NCBI GenBank assembly: GCA_031269345.1
Contig: JAISZH010000042.1
Span: 1-54,317 of the forward strand
DNA: 54,317 nt
Direction of reading: 5' to 3'
Origin: Desulfovibrio sp.
Lineage (GTDB): Bacteria > Desulfobacterota > Desulfovibrionia > Desulfovibrionales > Desulfovibrionaceae
Shown here: piece after piece, positions 1 through 8,680 of the stretch
How the letters are laid out: each line of letters starts with the position of its first letter
Position numbering within the stretch: the first letter of the stretch is position 1
Notes under the pieces: generated by a model
Told to the model about the DNA's origin: nothing
The model's database searches: none
Seen by the model: only the letters and a program-made list of their open reading frames with translations
Program-made: the position numbers and the translations under genes

Positions 1-37
1 GCTTTCAGCAAATCTTTATCCAGAGAGGAGATAGTAG

Positions 38-1414
38 ATGGTTATAACAATTATTCTCTCACTGTTGCTGCTCATGTTTATCGCGTACAGGGGGTTCCCG
101 GTGATCATTTTCGCCCCAATATGCGCGCTGCTCGCGGCATCAACGGCCGGATACGCCCTTTTGCCTACCTATACGGAAATGTTCATGGGCAACGCGGTGG
201 CCTTTATCAAAAACATGTTCCCGGTGTTCCTGCTCGGCGCGGTGTTCGGAAAAGCGATGGAAGATTCTGGCGCAGCCAAGGCGATTTCACGCGGCATCAT
301 AGGCCGTCTGGGATATAAACACGCCATGCTGGCCGTCGTGCTCGCTACGGCAGTGCTCGCCTACGGCGGCATCAGTGTATTTGTTGTGGCGTTTACTATT
401 TACCCTTTGGGCGCGGCGATTTTTCGCGAAGCGAACATACCCAAACGTCTCTTGCCCGGCACCATGGTGCACGGCTCATTTACCTTTGTTTATGCATTGC
501 CTGGCCTACCGCAAGTACAAAACATTATCCCCACCCGCTATTTCGGTACCGACGCCTTTGCCGGAGCGTGGTTCGGCATCGTCTTCGGAGCGGTTATTTT
601 TGTCTTGGGAATGCTGTGGTTGGAATCGCGTAGAAAAGCAGCCTTTGCCGCCGGCGAAGGCTATGGCGAAGGGCACAAAAATGAGCCCACCGCAGATGAT
701 CTGGCCAAAGATGAGCATGAAATGCCTCCGGTACTCGCGGTTCTCCCTTTAATTGCCGTTCTTATCATCAATTTTTTCCTCACCAACGCCATCAAAAACT
801 GGGATCCGGCCATACTGGACAAGTTCCCCGGCATAAAGCTTTCGCAGGTCGCTCCTACTTGGGCGCTTATTGTGGCCCTCATCATCGGTATTTTTATGGT
901 CATGGCCTTTAGTTGGAAGCGCTTTACCACTGCCACTGCTGTTTCCAACTCCCTGACCGCCGGCGCCATCGGTTCACTGCTGGCCACCATGAATACCGCT
1001 TCTGAAGTGGGTTACGGCAATGTTGTCAGCAAACTCCCCGGCTTTAAGACCGTGGCCGACTTCATGATGAGCATCGATATCGGCTCTCCCCTATTCTCCG
1101 AAGCCATTACAGTTAACGTTCTGGCAGGTATTACCGGTTCCGCTTCGGGCGGTATGGTCATCGCGCTGGAGGCAATGGGACAGCAATATCTGGAGTGGGC
1201 ACAACGTACCAATGTTTCGCCTGAACTGCTACACCGCATCGCCACCATGGCTGCGGGCGGGCTTGACACGTTGCCACACAACGGAGCAGTAATCACTGTG
1301 TTGGCCATTTGCGGCCTGAATCACAGGCAGTCGTACAAAGATATGGGTATGTGCACGGTTGTCATTCCCTTTACAACGGTATTTGTCGGCATCTTCCTGG
1401 TCTCATTATTTTAA
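38..1414 (+). CDS. GntP-family permease (short-chain organic acid uptake)
   Basis: A 458-residue very hydrophobic protein with about a dozen membrane segments, typical in length for the GntP/gluconate:H+ symporter superfamily. The glycine-rich helices and the conserved block around 'HGSFTFVYALPGLPQVQNI' (residues about 148-165) match permeases of this group. An SD (GAGAGGAG) lies just before the ATG. The next genes encode a crotonase remnant, a propionate-type CoA-transferase and a MaoC hydratase, so the substrate is more likely a short-chain or hydroxy acid (for example 3-hydroxybutyrate) than gluconate. That substrate is inferred from context only. A cytoplasmic loop around residues 200-235 is charged. 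The promoter lies outside the window. Confidence 0.8.
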   Translation: MVITIILSLLLLMFIAYRGFPVIIFAPICALLAASTAGYALLPTYTEMFMGNAVAFIKNMFPVFLLGAVFGKAMEDSGAAKAISRGIIGRLGYKHAMLAVVLATAVLAYGGISVFVVAFTIYPLGAAIFREANIPKRLLPGTMVHGSFTFVYALPGLPQVQNIIPTRYFGTDAFAGAWFGIVFGAVIFVLGMLWLESRRKAAFAAGEGYGEGHKNEPTADDLAKDEHEMPPVLAVLPLIAVLIINFFLTNAIKNWDPAILDKFPGIKLSQVAPTWALIVALIIGIFMVMAFSWKRFTTATAVSNSLTAGAIGSLLATMNTASEVGYGNVVSKLPGFKTVADFMMSIDIGSPLFSEAITVNVLAGITGSASGGMVIALEAMGQQYLEWAQRTNVSPELLHRIATMAAGGLDTLPHNGAVITVLAICGLNHRQSYKDMGMCTVVIPFTTVFVGIFLVSLF

Positions 1415-1494
1415 CCACCTCAAGCAGGCCGAAAATTCAGCTATCGTACTTTCGACCTGTGACGCAATGCCCCTGCACGGCAAGGAGCTTACAA

Positions 1495-1954
1495 TGGCTT
1501 TTGAACTCACTGATTCCGCATTGTTTTTGAAAATTTCGTATTCGGCCAACCGGAAATAAAGTTGAAGTTCATTCCCGGCTTCGGTGGTTCACAACGGTTG
1601 CCGCGCCTTGTCGGCCTTGGCATAGTTAAGGAGTTTTTATACACTGGGCGAAATGTGACTGCTGAAGAAGCCATACATATCGGTCTTGTCGATTCGGTCG
1701 TTCCGGCAGCGTTTCTAATGATGGACGCAACCATAAAAACCGCCAAACAAATCAGCTGTTATTCCGAAATAATCCTGCTCTACCTTAAAACAGCGGTGAA
1801 CAGACGCGCGGATATAGATTTGTACCGTTCCATGGATATTGAGAAAGATTTATTCGAGCTGTGTTTTGCGACGAAAAATCATCTGGAAGGTTGCAATGCC
1901 TTTCTGGAAAACGGCCTCTTGTTTTCAAGGACAGGTAAGGTCGCCGAACTTTAG
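1495..1954 (+). pseudogene. Enoyl-CoA hydratase/isomerase (crotonase) remnant
   Basis: The reading frame from about 1529 encodes ENFVFGQPEIKLKFIPGFGG and then SQRLPRLVGLG, the diagnostic central block of crotonases, followed by the family's helical C-terminus (TAEEAIHIGLVDSVV). The N-terminal half, with the first oxyanion-hole segment, is missing. Upstream, the frame closes at a TGA (1511-1513). A short stretch in another frame (ATG at 1495, MAFELTDSALF) looks like the degraded preceding segment, which implies at least one frameshift plus loss of the 5' part. A TTG at 1562 could formally start a 130-residue product, but it would lack the active site. It sits between the permease and CoA-transferase genes, so it was probably a working operon member once. 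Confidence 0.75.
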
Positions 1955-1980
1955 CTCGCCACAGTGAAAGGAGAATGAAT

Positions 1981-3537
1981 ATGCCAAAATTTATGAGCGC
2001 GGAAGAAGCCGTTTCCGTCATTAAGGACGACGATGTGCTGGTGACCGAAGCCTTTATGGGCAACGGACAGCCTGAGGTTTTGTATAAGGCGCTGGAAAAG
2101 CGATTTTTGGAAACAAAACATCCTGCCAAGCTGACGCTTATGCACGTTTCCGGTCAGGGTAACGGGAGGGCCAGCCAGAGCAACCGCCTAGCTCATGACG
2201 GGTTTCTGCATCGCGTCATAGGCGCGCATTACAACGTTTCGCCCCAAATAATGAAGATCATCGCCGAGAATAAAATAGCTGCATACAATTTCCCGCAGGG
2301 CGTTATGGCGCAAATGATGCGGGAAATCGCCGGCGGAAAACTCGGCGTATTTACCCATGTCGGCTTGAAAACCTTTGTCGATCCACGCATAGAGGGCGGC
2401 AAGCTGAACGAAAAGGCCAAAGCGGAAGATCTGGTCAGCTTCATGACCATTGAAGGCAAGGAACAACTTTTCTTCAAGGCGGTGCCCATCAACGTCTGCT
2501 TTTTGCGCGGCACCTATGCCGATGAAAAAGGCAACATCAGCATGGACAAAGAACCTTTGCTCCTGGAAACCCGCTCAATCGCGCAGGCGACCAAGAACTC
2601 CGGCGGCATAGTCATCGTGCAGGTTGAGCAAAAGGTGAAGGCCGGAACTATTCATCCCAAGGATGTGGTCATCCCCGGCATCTGCGTGGATATCGTGGTT
2701 ACGGTGCCGGAGATTGCCGAACATATGCCCGAGCATGTGGCAGTAACTCCCTCCCTTGCTGGAAATATCCGCATACCTGAAAGCGGCGCGTCTCTGATGG
2801 AGTTCAGCGAGCGAAAAATCATCGGCCGCAGGGGTGCCATGCTGTTGCAGCCGGATTCCGTAGTCAATCTGGGCATCGGCGTGCCCGAGGCCGTAGCGGC
2901 GGTAGCCAATGAAGAAGGCATAGGCAAATTTTTTACGTTGACTATGGAATCCGGGCAAATCGGCGGCATTCCACAACTCGGCGAACGCTTCGGCACTTCA
3001 TTGAACCCCGAAGCCATTATCCAACAACCCGAGCAGTTTGACTTCTATGATGGCGGAGGTCTGGACATTGCCTTCCTTGGCCTTGCGGAAACAGATCAGT
3101 TCGGCAACATCAACGTCAGCAAACTGCCCACACGCGTTCCCGGCTGCGGAGGCTTCATTGATATTACGCAAAATACCAAAACGGTCGTGTTCATGGGCAC
3201 TTTTACCGCCAAGGGGCTTGAAATCGAATCCGGCGATGGCACCCTGAAAATCAAAAAGGAAGGCACTGTCAAAAAATTTGTCAGCAAGGTACAGCAAATC
3301 ACCTTCAGCGGCGATTATGCCCGTGAAACAGGACAGACAATCTATTACATGACCGAGAGGGCGATATTTGAACTGAAGCAGGACGGCATGCATCTGACGG
3401 AAATCGCGCCGGGGATCGATATCGACAAACACATACTGCCATACATGGACTTTGTTCCCAAGATGACGATGCCTGTGAAGACCATGGATAAGCGCCTTTT
3501 TGTGGACGCGCTCATGGGCTTGAGTAACGACAGATAA
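1981..3537 (+). CDS. pct: Propionate/short-chain acyl-CoA transferase (family I)
   Basis: About 518 residues with the two fused CoA-transferase family I domains, the usual length for propionate CoA-transferase. The catalytic glutamate is seen in TMESGQIGG (residue about 323), close to the position of the catalytic Glu I recall for clostridial Pct. Glycine-rich segments such as NLGIGVPEAVA fit the CoA-binding fold. I chose ATG 1981 over ATG 1975 because the SD AAAGGAG (about 1966-1972) has normal spacing only to the second ATG. The enzyme would move CoA from acetyl- or propionyl-CoA onto an acid imported by the upstream permease. Exact acid specificity cannot be read from sequence; acetoacetate or 3-hydroxyacids are alternatives. 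Confidence 0.85.
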   Translation: MPKFMSAEEAVSVIKDDDVLVTEAFMGNGQPEVLYKALEKRFLETKHPAKLTLMHVSGQGNGRASQSNRLAHDGFLHRVIGAHYNVSPQIMKIIAENKIAAYNFPQGVMAQMMREIAGGKLGVFTHVGLKTFVDPRIEGGKLNEKAKAEDLVSFMTIEGKEQLFFKAVPINVCFLRGTYADEKGNISMDKEPLLLETRSIAQATKNSGGIVIVQVEQKVKAGTIHPKDVVIPGICVDIVVTVPEIAEHMPEHVAVTPSLAGNIRIPESGASLMEFSERKIIGRRGAMLLQPDSVVNLGIGVPEAVAAVANEEGIGKFFTLTMESGQIGGIPQLGERFGTSLNPEAIIQQPEQFDFYDGGGLDIAFLGLAETDQFGNINVSKLPTRVPGCGGFIDITQNTKTVVFMGTFTAKGLEIESGDGTLKIKKEGTVKKFVSKVQQITFSGDYARETGQTIYYMTERAIFELKQDGMHLTEIAPGIDIDKHILPYMDFVPKMTMPVKTMDKRLFVDALMGLSNDR

Positions 3538-3636
3538 CACGAACATAACGTCGGGCGCTATTTTTCGTCGCGCCCGCCCGTTCACATCCATCCGCGGCGG
3601 CAACTGCCGCTGCGCGGAAAATAGAAGGAGCGCAAC

Positions 3637-4083
3637 ATGGAAAATCGCAAAATCCTCACCGTCGGCAGCAAGGCCTATTTCCATAAAACTATTTCCGAAT
3701 CCGACGTGTACCAGTTTGCCGGCCTCACCGGCGACTATAGCAGAATTCATATGGACAAGGAGTTTGCGAAAACGACTCGCTTCGGGCAGCAAATCGCCCA
3801 CGGGCTTATTTCCTCCAGCTTCATCTCAACAATTATGGGCATGCAGCTTCCCGGTTCCGGCACAATTTTTTTAGATCAATACGTTGAGTTCAAAAATCCG
3901 GTATTTTTCGGCGATACAATTACGGCGGAAGTAGAATTGATTAAGGTGGAAGAAAAAGAAAAGGTATATATCGGCGAATTTAAGGGAACCTGCACCAACC
4001 AGCGCGGGGAAGCGGCAGTTATCGCCACGGCGCATCAAATGATGCCCAAAACGCACTTTATCGTAGAACAAACAAAATCATAA
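3637..4083 (+). CDS. MaoC-like (R)-specific enoyl-CoA hydratase
   Basis: A 148-residue single hot-dog domain protein. The hydratase-2 signature is visible as FAGLTGDYSRIHMDKEFA (residues about 27-45), with the Asp and His that act on the enoyl-CoA, followed by the helix FGQQIAHGLISSSFIS typical of MaoC/PhaJ proteins. It should interconvert (R)-3-hydroxyacyl-CoA and trans-2-enoyl-CoA in the cytoplasm. A good SD (GAAGGAG) lies 7 nt before the ATG. It follows the CoA-transferase by about 100 bp and, with the broken crotonase, forms an acyl-CoA cluster. With the crotonase lost, this may be the only hydratase of the cluster. Confidence 0.82.
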   Translation: MENRKILTVGSKAYFHKTISESDVYQFAGLTGDYSRIHMDKEFAKTTRFGQQIAHGLISSSFISTIMGMQLPGSGTIFLDQYVEFKNPVFFGDTITAEVELIKVEEKEKVYIGEFKGTCTNQRGEAAVIATAHQMMPKTHFIVEQTKS

Positions 4084-4240
4084 GCGCACTACCGTGTTCA
4101 TACGAAAGAGCTCGGGTGAGGCAGTCTCCGTCTCGTCCCCACGGTACTGATTCTTCGAGGATCACTGCCAATTGAGCCTTTTGTCCTGGACTCAATGAGC
4201 AGACTTGAGTCAGAAGAGTTGAAAAATCTTTCTTTTTCAT
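4058..4240 (-). pseudogene. N-terminal fragment of a transposase-like gene
   Basis: The minus strand has ATG at 4240 behind a good SD (AGAGGTG) and encodes MKKKDFSTLLTQVCSLSPGQ, which resembles the N-terminal helices of some small-IS transposases (F..LL..L..L.P.Q...L). After about 31 residues the sequence stops looking like a protein family and runs into the 3' end of the MaoC gene on the other strand. No catalytic DDE region is present. Inverted repeats lie upstream at 4285-4408. I read it as the left end of a decayed insertion sequence; family assignment (possibly IS1595-like) is a weak guess. Confidence 0.4.
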
Positions 4241-4284
4241 ACTCACCTCTAACCACCATCTGCTATATTTCAACAAGTAAAGCA

Positions 4285-4408
4285 ACTAGATGGCGTCGTC
4301 ACTACGTCTATAACACGCTGAAAATATTTGAATATTGTGTAGTGTTGCGAGACAGAAATTTTCGAATAAATTCAGGTTATTATCAATCGTATGACGACAC
4401 CATCTAGT
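4285..4408. repeat. 124-bp element bounded by 21-22 bp inverted repeats
   Basis: The left arm (4285-4306) starts ACTAGATGGCGTCGTCA. The right arm (4388-4408) reads on the minus strand ACTAGATGGTGTCGTCA. They match with one substitution and one indel and point inward. The interior is AT-rich and non-coding. This could be a MITE, or the two ends of overlapping IS remnants, because a transposase-like start codon lies only 45 bp left of the left arm. No clear target duplication is visible. Confidence 0.6.
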
Positions 4409-4454
4409 GCCTGATTACAAAAATAACAAACATATTTTTTATGGTCATTTTTGC

Positions 4455-4555
4455 AGGATCGTCGGCGGAAAAACGTGGTTTTCCGCCGACTTACGCCGCC
4501 TACGGCCGCGCAAAACCCTTCGGGTTTTGTAGTGTTTACTTTTGCAAGTAAACAC
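4455..4555 (-). repeat. Divergent copy of hairpin module A (reverse orientation)
   Basis: It reads AGGATC, then a perfect 12-bp stem (4461-4472 with 4479-4490, loop ACGTGG), then TTACGCCGCC. Other copies in the window (for example 40851-40982) have the same layout, but their stem sequence differs at two positions and the partner bases differ in step. Two further perfect hairpins follow: CAAAACCC-TTC-GGGTTTTG (4511-4529) and GTGTTTACTT-TTGC-AAGTAAACAC (4532-4555). It may serve as a terminator for the minus-strand gene ending at 4600. Confidence 0.7.
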
Positions 4556-4599
4556 AAAGCCAAGCAAATTGTTATCAAACGTAATCCGTTCTGATAAAC

Positions 4600-5160
4600 T
4601 CAGCCTTCCGGGAACCTGCTGCGGCGGATGCGCCTGCGTTCTTCAGCGAAAACACTGCGTATCAACCCCTCCCGATCTTCCTCGTCCATATCCAGAAAGG
4701 AAAGCTCATATTGCCGCTCCCCGGTGGGAAGGGCACCGTCCTCCCGGGTATCGTCCGGGAGACAGGCCGTGACTTCCTTGTCCACCTTGACCAGAGCCGA
4801 GATAATCCGTTCCTGCGCGTCCCCGAGAAAGATCAGCATCTCCAGTTCCTGACCTTCGGCCAAGGTATGGGCGCAGGACAGGGAAAACTCCCTGACGCCG
4901 AGGCGCAAGACGCGGCCCTCGTGGGGAAAAACCTTTTGCATGGCGTTTTGCCGTAAAAGGGAAAGAACGGCGTCCACCTTTCTGTCCAGTTCTACCAAAA
5001 AACGCGCTGTAGGGTCGGAAAACCCCCTGCTTGACAAAAACTCCTCGCGCAAGCCTAATCCCGCTGCAAAGGACGCGCCTGCGTAAAGACGCTTTCGGCC
5101 GCTTTCGCAACGAAACATGACGCGCGCGCGCGCAGGTACGGAAAGAAGCGTATCCGACAT
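4600..5160 (-). CDS. PilZ-like c-di-GMP-binding domain protein, probable
   Basis: 187 residues from ATG 5160, the first Met after which the protein looks folded (MSDTLLSVPARARVMFRC). An upstream in-frame extension is GC-rich, hairpin-bearing and unlike coding sequence. The C-terminal half shows a beta-rich PilZ-like pattern (SCAHTLAEGQELEMLIFLGD, then alternating hydrophobic strands) and ends in FLDMDEEDREGLIRSVFAEE, the helix that closes many YcgR/PilZ proteins. The classical RxxxR motif is not clear; RARVMFRCE near the start might substitute. It is a single gene flanked by repeats. A role in flagellar or surface control is inferred only. Confidence 0.5.
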   Translation of the reverse strand: MSDTLLSVPARARVMFRCESGRKRLYAGASFAAGLGLREEFLSSRGFSDPTARFLVELDRKVDAVLSLLRQNAMQKVFPHEGRVLRLGVREFSLSCAHTLAEGQELEMLIFLGDAQERIISALVKVDKEVTACLPDDTREDGALPTGERQYELSFLDMDEEDREGLIRSVFAEERRRIRRSRFPEG

Positions 5161-5639
5161 TGAAGCCCGCCTGAAAATTAGGGAAACGCGGATTACTTGG
5201 GGCTCCGCCCCAAACCCCGCCGGGGGAAATGATTTCCCCCGGACCCCCTCAGTTGTAACTATCTGAAATATCAACCGGGAGTGCAGAGGAATCATTCCCC
5301 TGCCGGGGAAGTGCGAGGCGGCTTTGCCCCCTCACTGGAATGAATCAGTGTTTCCTTGGTATCACTATTACCGGGACAGAAAGTAGTCCATACTTTCCCA
5401 GGTCATTGGCCCCGGCGGTTCGCTGCGCCACCGGACGGCAAAAAACGAGACGCCGCCCGCGGCAGCGCGCCCTGTTTCGCCTGGCGTCCACTGTCAAGGC
5501 ATTCCGGGGATGACATGACAGCCATAACATATTTCATTGGTTTTTATTAACATATTTTCCTTGGCTTTTAAAGCCTCAGGTGCCATAAAAGAAAGAAGGG
5601 CCGCCTGTCCCGCGAAACCGCCTGGAAAAGGGGGAAAGC
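5161..5639. other. Non-coding gap with GC-rich hairpins
   Basis: No convincing gene. It holds a G/C-rich palindromic tract, including GGGGGAAAT-G-ATTTCCCCC (5222-5240), next to CCCC/GGGG runs of the sort common between genes of high-GC bacteria. The stretch to 5570 shows no codon structure on either strand. An SD (AAAAGGGGGAAA) for the next gene lies at its right end. Confidence 0.6.
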
Positions 5640-6830
5640 ATGCGGCGGACGAATGGAAAACAAAGGACTACAAGCTTGCGGTACGACTTTGACGAGATCA
5701 TTGAACGGCGCGGCACGCGCAGTGAAAAATGGGACACATATCCGGCCGACGTCCTGCCCATGTGGGTGGCGGACGGTGACTTCAAAAGCCCGGAACCGGT
5801 CACGCAGGCCATCATTGGGGCAGTACACAGAGGTCTTTTCGGCTATACGATCGCGGACGGAGCCTTTGAACGCGCTTACGCGCACTGGGCAGCCTCGCGC
5901 TATGGCTGGGAAGCCGACCCGGACTGGGTTCTTTGGGCGCCCTCCCTGGGCGCGTCGCTTGCGACCTGCATCCGCGCCTTCAGCAAACCAGGAGGGCGGG
6001 TGGCCATGCTAAGCCCGATCTACCCCCCCTTCATCAATCTCTGCTATCTGAACGGACGCCTTCCCGAGCAAAGCGCCCTGCGCGACAGAGGCCATGGCTA
6101 CGCCATAGATTTCGCGGACCTGGAAGCAAGGCTTGCCCACCCGGACACCAAGCTTCTGCTTTTGTGCAACCCCCACAACCCCACTGGCCGGGTGCTCTCG
6201 CGGCGGGAGTTGGAACGGATTGGTGAACTCTGCCTGCGCTACAACGTAATAATTTTCTCCGATGAAATACACGCGGACATAGTGTTCAAAGGCAAACACG
6301 TCTGCTTTCCCACCCTTTCCCCTGAACTGGCTTCCATCACCATGGTCGGAATGAACGCCAGCAAGACCTTCAATCTCGCCGATCTGCGTTCCGCCGCGAT
6401 CATCGCCTCCAACCCGCGCCTGCGCCAGTCATTTGTCTCAGAAATCGCGCGCTGCAATGTCGGACGCTGCTCCCTGGGCATAGCCGGGGTCATTGCCGCC
6501 TACACGCGTTGCGCTGACTACGCGGATCAACTTGTGCCCTATCTTGAGGCCAACATGCGCCTGGCGGTGGATTCCTTTTCCTCCGCCACGACGCATATTT
6601 CAGCCAGTATGCCCGAAGGCACCTTCCTGCTCTGGCTCAACTGCAAAAAAATGGAGATGACTCAGGCGGAACTGGTCAATTTTTTCCTTGCGAAAGCTAA
6701 AGTGGCCCTGAACTCCGGCGCAAGCTTCGGGAAAGGGGGAGAAGGTTTCATGCGCCTCAATGTCGCCTGTCCGCGCGCGACCTTACGCGACGGCCTGCGC
6801 AGAATCGCAAAGGCCCTGGCTGAACGCTGA
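5640..6830 (+). CDS. MalY/PatB-family PLP aminotransferase (C-S beta-lyase type)
   Basis: 396 residues, fold-type I PLP enzyme. The opening RYDFDEIIERRGTRSEKWD and VLPMWVADGDFKSP match the MalY/PatB group (cystathionine beta-lyase-like). LLCNPHNPTGRVLS and IIFSDEIHADIV give the PLP-ring Asp and the Asn, and MNASKTFNLADLRSA carries the Schiff-base lysine. It probably cleaves cystathionine or cysteine conjugates, or acts as an aminotransferase; sequence alone does not separate these. ATG 5640 has the SD AAAAGGGGGAAA. It is followed 26 bp later by the sensory hydrogenase gene, with which it may be co-transcribed. Confidence 0.85.
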   Translation: MRRTNGKQRTTSLRYDFDEIIERRGTRSEKWDTYPADVLPMWVADGDFKSPEPVTQAIIGAVHRGLFGYTIADGAFERAYAHWAASRYGWEADPDWVLWAPSLGASLATCIRAFSKPGGRVAMLSPIYPPFINLCYLNGRLPEQSALRDRGHGYAIDFADLEARLAHPDTKLLLLCNPHNPTGRVLSRRELERIGELCLRYNVIIFSDEIHADIVFKGKHVCFPTLSPELASITMVGMNASKTFNLADLRSAAIIASNPRLRQSFVSEIARCNVGRCSLGIAGVIAAYTRCADYADQLVPYLEANMRLAVDSFSSATTHISASMPEGTFLLWLNCKKMEMTQAELVNFFLAKAKVALNSGASFGKGGEGFMRLNVACPRATLRDGLRRIAKALAER

Positions 6831-6856
6831 AATCCCTCGTCTGCAAAAATTTCCTT

Positions 6857-8569
6857 ATGCGACTACCGATTACCACCAATCCGGAAAAATGCGCGGGCTG
6901 CAACCGCTGCATCAGTTGCTGCCCCATTGAAGAAGCGAACGTCGCCTATATTGAGGCCGGTAAGGGCAAGGTGCGCATAGAGGCCGCCAAATGCATCGGC
7001 TGCGGCGCCTGTGTCGTAGCCTGCCCTCATGACTCCCGCTCATACGTTGACGATACTGAACGCTTTTTCGAAGACCTGGAACGCGGAACACCCATATCGG
7101 CGTTCTGCTCCCCGGCCGCGCGCGTCGGCCTGGAACGCCTGCCCAATACCCTGGCCTGGCTCAGAAGCAAAAAAGTCCGTAAAATCTATGACGTGTCCCT
7201 CGGTGACGCCATATGTACCTGGGCTTACATACGCTTCATACAGAAAAGCGGGCCAGGCCCGATAATCGCCCAAGCCTGCCCGGCCGTTGTCGATTATATC
7301 CTCATACACCGCACCGACATGCTCCCCCGCCTGGCCCCACTCCACTCACCAATGCTCTGCACCGCCATCTACATGCGCAAGTGCCTGGGCATAAGCGACA
7401 GGCTGGCGGCCATATCGCCCTGTATCGCCACCTCCGGCGAATTCGCCGAAACCGGCGGCATAGTTTCATACAACGTGACCTTCGCCAAGCTGGAGGAATA
7501 TATAAAAAAACACGGCATAGTTCTGCCGGAGACAGAAGGAAGCTTTGACAATCCGGGTTTCGAACCGGGCGTCCTCCACCCCATACCGGGCGGTATCAAG
7601 AAAAATATGGGGCTACTCCCGGGGAAAAAGCCGAGCGTCTACAAAAGCGAAGGCCCGGACGCAGTCTACAAGGCGCTCAACGAGTACGCCAAAACCGACA
7701 TGGACGATCTGCCGGATGTCTTTGACGCGCTAAGCTGCCTGCACGGCTGTAATCTTGGCACCGGATGCGCGCACAGGCGCAACCCGTTTTCGATAAACGC
7801 CTCCTTGGACAGGGAACGCCTCAAGGCGCTGCCGGAACGCGGGCAGGAACATTGTGAAGAACTGTTCCGCGAGTTCGACAAGACCTTGCGCCTTTCGGAT
7901 TTCACCAGATATTACTACCCGAGGCAGGCAGGCCGCATACGCGTCCCGGAGGAAGACATCGAGGCGGCTTTCAGGCTCATGGGCAAAACCGATCCCGTCT
8001 CGCGCAATTTCAACTGCGGTGCCTGCGGCTCGGAAACCTGCCGCGGGATGGCTCTGAAAATAGCCAAAAAAATAAATTCCCCGCTCAACTGCATCCAAAC
8101 GGCCCACGCCGCCACGGTTCGCAAACACGAGGCCGTGCTTGAATGGCAGGCGGGAAACGCCAGGGCCATCCAGATGATACAGCAGGAACTGTCCGGCATA
8201 AAAACCCTTTCGGAAAAAATCGTCGCCGATATTTCCAGCGTGGACAAGATGATCGCCGTCTACGACGCCTTGGGAAAGGACATAGACAACATCGCCCGCA
8301 ACATCCACATGATTTCTCTTAATGCATCCATTGAGGCCGCGCGGGCGGGAGAATACGGCAAATCCTTCGCAGTGGTGGCCGAAGCGGTACGCTCCCTCGC
8401 CGGGGATACACAAGGGGCCACCGCAAAAATCGTCAAGGCCTCGAACGACGCCAAAGCCTCCCTTCTGGACATTGCCGACATGGTGAAAGACATCGGCTCG
8501 GAGATAGCGAAATCTCACGCCAATATGAGGGAAATCGACGAAAGCACGCAAAAGGTCTTGAGTGAATAG
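6857..8569 (+). CDS. [FeFe]-hydrogenase-like sensor fused to chemoreceptor signalling domain
   Basis: 570 residues in four parts. Residues 8-60 form a two-cluster ferredoxin (CAGCNRCISCCP, CIGCGACVVACP). Residues about 75-310 form an H-cluster domain: C141 in QACPAV, C189 in SPCIATSGEF, and C294/C298 in CLHGC. Around residue 386 is a further four-Cys Fe-S motif (CGACGSETC, later a Cys in NSPLNC). Residues about 440-570 form an MCP signalling helix (ISLNASIEAARAGEYG, FAVVAEAVRSLAG). The catalytic TSCCP motif is here QACP, so the proton-relay Cys is Ala, and the Lys of PCxxK is Thr. Both losses fit sensory rather than catalytic hydrogenases. There is no transmembrane segment, so it would be cytoplasmic. 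The SD is weak. Probable H2/redox chemosensor; function inferred. Confidence 0.85.
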   Translation: MRLPITTNPEKCAGCNRCISCCPIEEANVAYIEAGKGKVRIEAAKCIGCGACVVACPHDSRSYVDDTERFFEDLERGTPISAFCSPAARVGLERLPNTLAWLRSKKVRKIYDVSLGDAICTWAYIRFIQKSGPGPIIAQACPAVVDYILIHRTDMLPRLAPLHSPMLCTAIYMRKCLGISDRLAAISPCIATSGEFAETGGIVSYNVTFAKLEEYIKKHGIVLPETEGSFDNPGFEPGVLHPIPGGIKKNMGLLPGKKPSVYKSEGPDAVYKALNEYAKTDMDDLPDVFDALSCLHGCNLGTGCAHRRNPFSINASLDRERLKALPERGQEHCEELFREFDKTLRLSDFTRYYYPRQAGRIRVPEEDIEAAFRLMGKTDPVSRNFNCGACGSETCRGMALKIAKKINSPLNCIQTAHAATVRKHEAVLEWQAGNARAIQMIQQELSGIKTLSEKIVADISSVDKMIAVYDALGKDIDNIARNIHMISLNASIEAARAGEYGKSFAVVAEAVRSLAGDTQGATAKIVKASNDAKASLLDIADMVKDIGSEIAKSHANMREIDESTQKVLSE

Positions 8570-8621
8570 CCCAAAGCCGTTTATGACCCTATGGCATTTA
8601 CGCTCATGACCCTTGCCTGGC

Positions 8622-8680
8622 GGCGGGCTAAGCCCGCCTGCTCCTGTTTCGCGGCAAGGATTTGCGTGGCAAATTCTTGC
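8622..8680 (-). repeat. Module B repeat (GCAAGGATTTGC hairpin family)
   Basis: It contains GGCGGGCTAAGCCCGCC (hairpin), CTGCTCCTGTTTCGCGG and GCAAGGATTTGCGTGGCAAAT, the same module order as at 11599-11723, 37465-37648 and 39197-39300 but in opposite orientation to the copy at 11.6 kb. It lies in the gap after the sensor gene and could act as its terminator. Confidence 0.7.
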
